Of a DNA stretch of 64,000 nucleotides, positions 56,101 through 64,000 are shown one piece after another; position 1 is the stretch's first letter; each line of letters starts with the position of its first letter. The position numbers and the translations under genes are program-made. The DNA comes from Amorphochlora amoebiformis (taxonomy: Eukaryota; Cercozoa; Chlorarachniophyceae). Location: assembly GCA_054601695.1 (NCBI GenBank), contig BAAHQB010000168.1:186001-250000 (forward strand), given 5' to 3'. Under the pieces are notes generated by a model. The model saw only the letters and a list, made by a program, of their open reading frames with translations, had not been told where the DNA came from and did no database searches.

Positions 56101-56342
56101 ATGAATATATATATATATATACATATTCTTATTTGTCTAAGTGTATATCTACATATGTTGACATTGCCTGCATAGACGTGTAAAGCTGTATTTATATATA
56201 TGTGTATAAATATATATATATATATACATATATATATACATATATATACATATATATATATATAGATATAAGCTTATTTGTCTAAGTGTATGTACATTAC
56301 ATATGCAAGTTGATTCCCTGTATATACGTGTACAGTTGTATT

Positions 56343-56390
<48 letters not shown>

Positions 56391-56468
56391 CATATTCTCA
56401 TTTGTATAAGTGTACATATGTTGATATTGTATGTATAGATGTGTACAGTTGTATTTATATATGTGTGC

Positions 56469-56534
<66 letters not shown>

Positions 56535-56659
56535 ATGAATATATATATATATATGCATATTCTTATTTGTCTAAGTGTATATGTATATTTACATATGTAG
56601 ATATTGCCTGTCTAGATATGCAGTTGTATTTATACATGTGTGTATAAATACAAATTATA

Positions 56660-56702
<43 letters not shown>

Positions 56703-56740
56703 AGATGTGCAGTTGTATTTATACATGTGTGTATAAATAC

Positions 56741-56788
<48 letters not shown>

Positions 56789-56956
56789 TAGATGTGCAGT
56801 TGTATTTATATATGTGTGTATAAATACAAATTATATATATATATATATGTCTAGATGTGCAGTTGTATTTATACATGTGTGTATAAATACAAATTATATA
56901 TATATATATATATATGTCTAGATGTGCAGTTGTATTATACATGTGTGTATAAATAC

Positions 56957-56997
<41 letters not shown>

Positions 56998-57687
56998 TCC
57001 TATTTGTCTAAGTGTATACATTTTTACATATGTTGATACTGCATGTATAGATGTGTACAGCTGTATTATATAGGTGTATATATATATGTATGTGTATATA
57101 TGTATGCATATTCTCATTTTTATAGGTGTACATATGTTGATATTGTATTTATATAATGTGTATACATCGAGACTTAAGTGTAAACCTCTGAAATGTATGT
57201 TAGAACATGAAAGAACATACCTATGTATGTATTTAAATGTATAATATATATATGCATGTAAGTATGTATATATACATATACATATAATATGTCTATATAA
57301 ATTAATATATATATATATATGCACAAATTTGTATATATATATATATATATATATATAAATATGTATATACATGTGTATTATTGTATGTATTTGCTCACAG
57401 ATACACCTAAGTAAGTACACACACACACACACATGTATGTATGTGTATGTATGTTTGTATATATATATTTATGTACGTATACATACATATGTATATTCCT
57501 ATGAATAATTACCGAAAACCATTCTATTAGGTCGCTCTTGGGATTATGCCCCCTCTCTACTGGGTAATCCTTCTCGGTTCCTTTTCTTTCTTGCTCTTTT
57601 AGACTTGCTCTTTTAGAGTTGCTGGTAGGGTTCTTTTGGGTCTTGTCTTTGTTTCTTCTCTCTTTTTTCTCTTTTTCTCTATCTTAG

Positions 57688-57719
<32 letters not shown>

Positions 57720-57746
57720 TCTTTCTCTTTTCTTTACATTTTCCTA

Positions 57747-57788
<42 letters not shown>

Positions 57789-58410
57789 TATATATATATA
57801 CATGTATATATATATGTGTATATGTATATATATATATATATGTAAATGTAATGCATATATATATATATATATAATACATATATATATGCATATTTATACA
57901 AGGGAACATGCATGTATGTCTGTAAAATATCGATATATACACACATATATTTACACATAATATATATATTCAATATATATAAAGAATATATATATACACA
58001 CATATAATTGTAAAATATATATGTTTACACATATCATACACATTCACAGTGCAAAGTAATGTCTAAGCTAGTGGGTCACGGCAGAGCTGAAGCCTACCTC
58101 AAGAATGCTATCATGCTCGGTAACACGCTCTCGAAATCTCTCGAATCTCTCGAAATCTCTCGAATCTCTCGAAATCTCTCGAAATCTCTCCCGTCTCTCT
58201 CTCTCTCTGTTCGTAGGGATAGTTTGAATAATTCGGCTTATGTTGAAGATATGGTATGGTTAAGTAGGACTATACTTGTCATCAGGGTCAGTAACCCTAG
58301 CATAAGAGATTAGTAACGCTAATATTCATATAACCCTGGCATAAGCATAATAATAAACCTAACCCTAATCGCTGGTGTAGTGTATGTGTTTATGTAAAGT
58401 ATATCTGTTG

Positions 58411-58450
<40 letters not shown>

Positions 58451-58451
58451 G

Positions 58452-58506
<55 letters not shown>

Positions 58507-58644
58507 AAACTATATATGTATATATGCATACACATATACATATTTATATGTATGCGAATATAAATGTACATATGTGCATATGCATAATTATAAATTCGTG
58601 CGTATATAAAGCACATGAATATATATATATATGTACATATATAA

Positions 58645-58687
<43 letters not shown>

Positions 58688-58701
58688 TATATATATATAC
58701 A

Positions 58702-58738
<37 letters not shown>

Positions 58739-58812
58739 TATAGCATATATATATATGTATAGACCGGAAACACGCGCTTGCCGTGGGTCTTTTCGACAAG
58801 GTATATTATACA

Positions 58813-58858
<46 letters not shown>

Positions 58859-58918
58859 GTGTGTATATATATATATATACGTGTGGGTGAATATATATAT
58901 ATATACACAGACACACAT

Positions 58919-58965
<47 letters not shown>

Positions 58966-59140
58966 CATATATATATATATGTATGTATATATTCAACAAA
59001 TACATAGGCATACAAATAAAGTATTTACATTAATTATAGGCATATGTACATATGAATATATACATATACATATATAATATATATATACATACACATATAT
59101 ATATATTATACATATATATATATATATATATACATATATG

Positions 59141-59186
<46 letters not shown>

Positions 59187-60225
59187 TCTATATACATATA
59201 GATAATATATATATATATATATACATATATAGTTGGTTCCAGTAGAAGATCTTTCAGCCGTAACATTCGCCCTCGCGTCCTCTCTCATCAAGCTGTAATA
59301 TTACTCCGATATATGTTAAAATCCTCCCTCCCTCTCTCATCAAACTGTAATATTACTGCGATATATGTTAGCATTCGCCCTAGCGACCTCTCTCGTCAAA
59401 CTGTAATGTTACTGCGATATATGTTAGCATTCGCCCTAGCGACCTCTCTCATCAAACTGTAATATTACTGCGATATATGTTAACATTCGCCCTAGCGACC
59501 TCTCTCATCAAACTGTAATATTACTACGATATATGCTAACATTCGCCCTAGCGACCTCTCTCATCAAACTGTAATATTACTACGATATATGCTAACATTT
59601 GCCCTATGGACATCAAGCTGAAATATTACTCCGATACATGTAACACAACCCCCACACTTTCGCAACATTACTACGATATATCTAACATACCCCAACGACA
59701 GATCTGCATTTCCCTACAATCCTGCAAACCCTAACCCTAACTCTAACCCTAGCATAAGCCTGCAAACCCTAACCCTGAACACAAGTATATCGTAAGTTTA
59801 GTAGCCTAACCCTTATCTAGTCGAAACCTAAGCACCGGTATAACCCTAGCCGTGACCCTAACCATATTCCTACGATGACCCTAACAACCTGGATTTTTCG
59901 GTCTGATAACCTGACAGTTTAGGCCTGATAACCTGATATGTTAGGGCTAATAATAACCTGAATTTGTGCGGTCTGATAACCTGATTTTTTAATCCTAATA
60001 ACCTGATATTTTAAGCCTAATAGCCTGAATTTTTGACAATTTAGGCCTGATAACCTGATATTTTAGGCGTTATAACCTGAATTTTTGCGGTCTGATAACC
60101 TACTGAAAACCTGATATTTTAGGCCTACGACGGCCAGGGCGATTACTAAGTCAGTTATGCGCAAGTCTCTTGCTGATGCATGGTATGTTTGTATATGTGT
60201 ATGGTATACATACACATATATACAC

Positions 60226-60261
<36 letters not shown>

Positions 60262-60312
60262 ATGTATATATGGTATGTATATATGAAAATATCTGTACAC
60301 GTATACAGAAAA

Positions 60313-60356
<44 letters not shown>

Positions 60357-61750
60357 TATATATGTGTGTGTTTGCGTGTTTGTTTGCACATATATATTCA
60401 TGAGCATCATATGTGTGTGTGCGTATGTGTTTATATATGTTTCGGAAGCCACGATTATATGTAATATTACTTTTGTCGATAAGGTTGGTACTTATGTGGG
60501 TATGTGTATATGTGTGTATGTGTGTATGTGTGTATGTGTGTATGTGTGAATATGTGTACGTGTGTACGTGTGAATAAATGTGTGTATTTCTGTATGTGGG
60601 TATGTGAGTATGTGTGTATGTGTGTGTATGTGTGTGTATGTGTGAATGTGTATACGTCTGTACGTGTGAACAAATGTGTGTATGTGTGTATGTGTGTATC
60701 AGAGAATATGTGTACTATGTGTGTATGTGTGTATGTGTGTATGTGTGTATTATGTATGTGTGTATGTGTGTATGTGTGAATATGTGTATGTGTGTTCGTG
60801 AATAATTGTGTGTATGTGTGTGTGTGTATATCTGTAAATGTGTGTGTTATGTGTGTATGTGTGTATTATGTGTGTATGTGTGTATGTGTGAATGTGTATA
60901 CGTCTGTACGTGTGAATAAATGTGTATATGTATGTATGTGTTGATCAGTGAATATGTGTACACTGTGTGTATGTGTATGTGTGTATTATGTATGTGTGCA
61001 TGTGTGTTTGTGTGAATATGTGTACGTCTGTACTTGTGAATAATTGCGTGTATGTGTATATGTGTATATCTGTGTATGTGTGTATTATGTGTGTATGTGT
61101 GTATGTGTGTATTATGTGTGTGTGTGTATTATGTGTGTATGTGTGTATGTGTGAATACGTGGGTATTTGTGTATTATGTGCATATGTGTGAGTGTATGTA
61201 TGCGTGTAGGTGTGCATTATATGTGTATTTGTGAATATGCGTATATGTGTATGTGTATGTGATTGTGTGTATATGTGTATGTGTGAATATGTATATGTGG
61301 GTACATGTGGGTATGTTTGAATGTGTGAATATGTGGGTATGTGTGTATTATGTGTATATATGTATGTATGTGAATATGTGGGTATGTGTGTATTATGTGT
61401 ATATGTGTGTATGCGTGAATGTGTGTATGTGTGTATATGTGTATTATGTGTATATGTGTGTACGTGTGAATGTGTATATGTGAATATGTGCGTATGTGTG
61501 TATTATGCGTATATGTGTGTACGTGTGAATGTGTATATGTGAATATGTGGGTATTATTATGTGTGTATGTGTGTACTTGTGAATGTGTGAATGTGTGTAT
61601 GTGTGTATGTGTGTATTATGTGTATATGTGTGTATGCGTGAATGTGTGAATGTGTGTATGTGTGTATTATGTGTATATGTGTGTATGTGTGAATGTGTGT
61701 GTGTGTACGTGGGTATGTGTGAATATGTGTGTATGTGTGTATTATGTATG

Positions 61751-61827
<77 letters not shown>

Positions 61828-61920
61828 ATATATATATGGTACATAGGATATCTCTCCTAGAATAGGTATATGTAAGAAACCATGATTACATACAATATTG
61901 CTCGTATCCATGTTATATAT

Positions 61921-61965
<45 letters not shown>

Positions 61966-62068
61966 CATACATATATATATATATACATATTATATGTGTG
62001 TGTATGATGTATTTTATAGAAGGATTACAGCTATATACATATACTATTCATATATCGTACATATGTAC

Positions 62069-62125
<57 letters not shown>

Positions 62126-62295
62126 TATATGTATAATATATATATATATATATATATGTATATGTATGTATAGGTATGCATACGTATATATATATATATA
62201 TAAATATATGTATATTATATATAAAGGGAGGGTTATGGCGAGGAAGAAGCAGCCATTACGTGGGCGGAGCTTACAAAACCTTCGGTTGTTATGTG

Positions 62296-62341
<46 letters not shown>

Positions 62342-63229
62342 CATATATATATATATGTGTATGTATATATATATGTATTGTGTGTGTGTGTATACATATA
62401 TATTATATACATATATACATGTATACATTTAATATATATATATATATATATATTATACATGTAATATGTATATGTATATGTAGATATGTATTGATGTATG
62501 TATGTGTGTGAATACGTGTACATGTATGTATGTATGCCTGTATGTATGCCTGTATATATATATATTATACATGTATAATATGTACATGTATATGTCGATA
62601 TGTATTGATGTATGTATGTGTGTGAATACACATGTGTATGTATGTATACATGTATAATATGTACATGTATATGTCGATATGTATTGATGTATGTATGTGT
62701 GTGAATACATGTGTGTATGTATGTATACATGTATAATATGTACATGTATATGTCGATATGTATTGATGTATGTATGTGTGTGAATACATGTATGTATGTA
62801 TGTATACATAATATTTACATGTATATGTCGATATGTATTGATGAATGTATGTGGGTGAATACATGTTTGTATGTATGCCTGTATGTATGCCTGTATGTAT
62901 TTGTATGTGAATACAATGGTAGGTATGAATATATCTATATGTATACATATATGTATATATATATATATATATACATACATATGTACATGTATGTGTATAC
63001 ATGACATATAAATACATAGATACACATGAATATTTTTATATTCAATTAATTTACGTAATATATGTATATATATATATGAATACATATATATATAGTTACA
63101 TATAAATGTTAAACAATATGTAAAATACGTATAATATATGTACATGTCTACACATTTATTTATCATGATGTGCATGTAAATATACATGCATACATATACA
63201 TATGCATATATATATATATATATACACAC

Positions 63230-63260
<31 letters not shown>

Positions 63261-63334
63261 CAATACGTAAAAATATCTTAAATTATTATTATTACTACTA
63301 TCATTATGATATACATAAATATATATATATATAT

Positions 63335-63424
<90 letters not shown>

Positions 63425-63536
63425 CATATATACATATATATATATATAACATATATTAATATATATATATATACAGACTATTAGAGCATTAAAGCGTGTT
63501 CTAAGCAGGCTCTCAAACAAGTATGTTCAAACTTAA
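50006..63536 (+). CDS. Enoyl-CoA delta-isomerase/hydratase family, 14 exons, 266 aa
   Basis: Fourteen GT-AG exons join without a phase break into 801 nt. The product starts [20 protein letters not shown] and follows the crotonase fold. PVNSMN is at 38-43, and the oxyanion-hole segment DVFTAGNDI (62-70) pairs with [20 protein letters not shown] (108-127). IGLNE (136-140) carries the Glu at the position I recall as the proposed catalytic base of mitochondrial ECI1. [11 protein letters not shown], a helical [23 protein letters not shown] and the C-terminal [14 protein letters not shown] helix follow. This pattern is closest to ECI1/DCI (3,2-trans-enoyl-CoA isomerase), which moves the double bond of unsaturated acyl-CoAs for beta-oxidation. 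No clear mitochondrial presequence or peroxisomal tail is visible. Confidence 0.88.
51276..51530 (+). repeat. Three downstream copies of ECI exon 3 donor edge
   Basis: Copies of AAAGAACTATATGCACCCTT then TACTTCTAAG|GTAGATATTA and about 30 more bases of intron, at about 51276, 51381 and 51473, separated by TA tracts. The third has lost one G (TAAGTAGAT), which weakens the donor. Confidence 0.9.
51741..52050 (+). repeat. Two upstream copies of ECI exon 4 acceptor edge
   Basis: At 51741 and 51994 the start of exon 4 (GAGCGCAACAAGAAGTTCTG) is repeated in decayed form (GAAGTGCACTAAAAACTTCA; GAGAACGCAATAGGAAGTTT), followed by a shared GTTTGAAT(A)TTACACATGA-type stretch. The 51741 copy still has TATATAG before it. 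Confidence 0.75.
52653..52890 (+). repeat. Two upstream copies of ECI exon 5 acceptor edge
   Basis: Copies at 52653 and 52825 of GAAACCCTCAAAATCTTCCT...CCGCAAAATTTCCA(C/T)GTAACC lead up to the real exon at 52965. In both copies the acceptor AG is destroyed (CCATG, CCACG) while the real one is CCAG. Confidence 0.88.
52965..57563 (+). CDS. ECI exons 5-8: oxyanion hole and catalytic segment
   Basis: Exons: 52965-53004 ([13 protein letters not shown]; donor GGAG|GTACTA), 54412-54449 ([12 protein letters not shown]; acceptor tatatag, donor GTACAA), 55537-55572 ([12 protein letters not shown]; acceptor tatatag, donor GTCAAT) and 57531-57563 ([11 protein letters not shown]; acceptor ttctattag, donor GTAATC). 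The glycine codon GG|A is split between exons 5 and 6. The donor at 53004 was chosen over one at 53010 because only it restores GGC in frame. Confidence 0.88.
53195..53410 (+). repeat. Telomere-like CCCTAA words, ECI intron 5
   Basis: A short array at 53197-53250 and scattered units to 53405. The only such array after 41 kb apart from brief words near 58300-58370 and 59725-59880. Confidence 0.8.
53485..53900 (+). repeat. GA-rich purine tract, ECI intron 5
   Basis: GAGAGAGAGTGAGAGAG-type sequence with AAAG interruptions. Glu/Arg-rich frames here are rejected. Confidence 0.9.
54258..54306 (+). repeat. Upstream copy of ECI exon 6
   Basis: Nearly the whole exon is repeated (GATGTATTTTGCCCATGTGC then TGCGTATCGCGGTAC) but with a 7-base deletion removing GACCACC and no AG acceptor. 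It cannot encode the segment in frame. Confidence 0.85.
55980..57060 (+). repeat. TA-spaced repeats of a CTTATTTGTCTAAGTGTATA word
   Basis: About seven copies between 55803 and 57010 of TTCTTATTTGTCTAAGTGTA, TTTACATATGTTGATATTGC and GTGTACAGTTGTATTTATA. From 56700 five shorter copies (CTAGATGTGCAGTTGTATTT, ATACATGTGTGTATAAATAC) follow. This is an intron-internal expansion with no matching exon. Confidence 0.8.
57583..57740 (+). repeat. CT-rich tract after ECI exon 8
   Basis: TTTCTTTCTTGCTC to CTCTCTCTTTCTC, about 150 bases, inside ECI intron 8. Confidence 0.85.
58050..63536 (+). CDS. ECI exons 9-14: C-terminal helices and stop
   Basis: Exons: 58050-58119 ([20 protein letters not shown] then IML), 58763-58800 ([12 protein letters not shown]), 59233-59294 ([20 protein letters not shown]; donor CT|GTAATA), 60123-60182 ([19 protein letters not shown]; donor TG|GTATGT), 62227-62284 ([19 protein letters not shown]; donor GTTGTT) and 63477-63536 ([22 protein letters not shown]). 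They correspond to GHR.AE..L..G, EAL.VGLVD.VVP, the P..AR..TK..MR helix and the terminal amphipathic helix of ECI1-like proteins. The three-residue C-terminus VQT is not a typical peroxisomal signal. Confidence 0.85.
59300..59640 (+). repeat. Tandem copies of ECI exon 11 donor edge, about 60 bp each
   Basis: Five to six copies of ATTCGCCCTAGCGACCTCTC then TCATCAAACTGTAATATTAC and TGCGATATATGTTAG directly downstream of the exon. Each retains FALATSLIK and the CT|GTAATA donor almost unchanged. No long TA tract separates them. Confidence 0.9.
59890..60122 (+). repeat. Tandem copies of ECI exon 12 acceptor edge
   Basis: About ten 19-20 bp units such as GATAACCTGATATTTTAGGC and CTAATAACCTGAATTTTT precede the exon. 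Several contain the TTTTAG|GCCT acceptor junction of exon 12 itself. Confidence 0.85.
60490..61750 (+). repeat. 1.26-kb (GTATGTGT)n minisatellite, ECI intron 12
   Basis: TGTGTATG units with TGAATATG and TATTATGTG variants. It yields CVYVCVCV frames on plus and THTHIHTY frames on minus, both rejected. Confidence 0.95.
62460..62915 (+). repeat. 79-bp tandem repeat, 5 copies, ECI intron 13
   Basis: A unit of about 79 bp with ATGTCGATATGTATTGATGT followed by ATGTATGTGTGTGAATACAT and ATAATATGTACATGTATATG. Key words recur at 62593, 62672, 62751 and 62826; the first copy near 62475 is diverged. Confidence 0.85.
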
Positions 63537-63669
63537 AGATTCTATTCACTCTCTCTCTCTCTGTATCTCTCTATGTATCTCTCTCTGTATCTCTCGCTCA
63601 ATTCATCAACTCTACTCACGGCATATTTATCGAAAGACTTTTCCTTTTTTCTCTCACTCTCTCTGATCT

Positions 63670-63701
<32 letters not shown>

Positions 63702-64000
63702 TTTCTCTCTCTCTCCTCTCTCTCTTTTCTCTCTCTCTTTTCTCTCTCTCTTTTCTCTCTCTCTTTTCTCTCTCTCTTCTCTCTCTCTTTTCTCCCTCTC
63801 TCTCTTTTCTCTCTCTCTCTCTCTTTTCTCTCTCTCTCTTCTTTCTCTCTCTCTCTTTTCCCTCTCTCTCTCTTTTCTTTCCCCCTCTCTCTTTTCTCTC
63901 TTTCTTTTCTCTCTCTCTTTCTTTTCTCTCTCTCTCTCTCTCTTTATTTTCTCTCTCTCTTTCTTTTCTCTCTCTCTTTCTTTTCTCTCTCTCTCTTTTT
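63537..64000 (+). repeat. CT-rich tract downstream of ECI
   Basis: After the ECI stop: short unique sequence with GTATCTCTCTCT words (63548-63600), then from 63650 a near-pure (TCTCTCTCTTTTC)n tract running off the window. No gene is seen. Confidence 0.9.

Noticed and set aside
59300-59640. CRISPR-like array of about 60-bp repeats
   Set aside because: Repeats are contiguous without variable spacers, and the unit is the end of ECI exon 11 with its donor.
60448-60485. Possible ECI exon after [10 protein letters not shown] (acceptor cggaag, CCACGATTATATG)
   Set aside because: In the required phase it reads CHDYM then stop. The exon at 62227-62284 continues the frame and matches the C-terminal helix. 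A diverged copy of this segment at about 61873-61912 suggests an intron-internal repeat.
60504-61840. Cys/Val-rich CVYVCVCV frames
   Set aside because: Translated GTATGTGT minisatellite inside ECI intron 12.

Overview
This window looks like nuclear DNA of a unicellular eukaryote (protist or alga). There are no bacterial-style operons. The coding sequence is split by GT-AG introns. Interstitial telomere-like CCCTAA/TTAGGG arrays are everywhere, and most of the remaining sequence is (TA)n microsatellite plus GA/CT tracts. The interstitial arrays suggest a TTAGGG-type telomere; I cannot name the species. Almost every long open frame here is a translated microsatellite ([18 protein letters not shown]) and is not a gene.

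Reading the short non-repetitive islands by eye, and requiring AG acceptor, open frame, GT donor and matching phase from island to island, gives spliced genes. On the + strand, 16820-48614 reads as one 32-exon gene: 2,034 coding nt and 677 residues, so about 94% of the locus is intron. It encodes an oxidoreductase of the short-chain dehydrogenase/reductase (SDR) superfamily with an N-terminal CxxC...CxxC zinc-ribbon-like motif. The next gene, 50006-63536 on +, is a 14-exon enoyl-CoA delta-isomerase/hydratase-family gene (801 nt, 266 residues) of the fatty-acid beta-oxidation ECI1 type. Both frames close without a break and end in family-like C-termini. All models are hand-built and need transcript data.

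Left of about 16 kb, the readable exons are on the - strand. They include a 5-exon, 95-residue orphan gene (13023-16010), a 7-exon, 138-residue orphan gene (9052-12565), and weaker partial chains at 7902-8739, 6743-6810, 1359-2741, 941-1000 and 71-131. The window is therefore a divergent strand-switch: leftward genes below about 16.0 kb, rightward genes above 16.8 kb, and a short non-TA interval between them.

The most striking structure is a rule that recurs at most exons. Partial copies of an exon's 5' edge plus its acceptor lie upstream of the intact exon. Partial copies of its 3' edge plus its donor lie downstream. Copies are usually separated by TA tracts. The zinc-ribbon exon is present four times with mostly synonymous differences. 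The end of one C-terminal exon (TPLDE plus donor) occurs six times. Introns often start GTATATA and end TATATAG, so the microsatellite itself forms the splice sites. Telomere-like arrays, some with higher-order periods, fill introns from 22 to 41 kb. The two + genes may both act on small-molecule or acyl-CoA metabolism, but nothing in the sequence shows that they work together.
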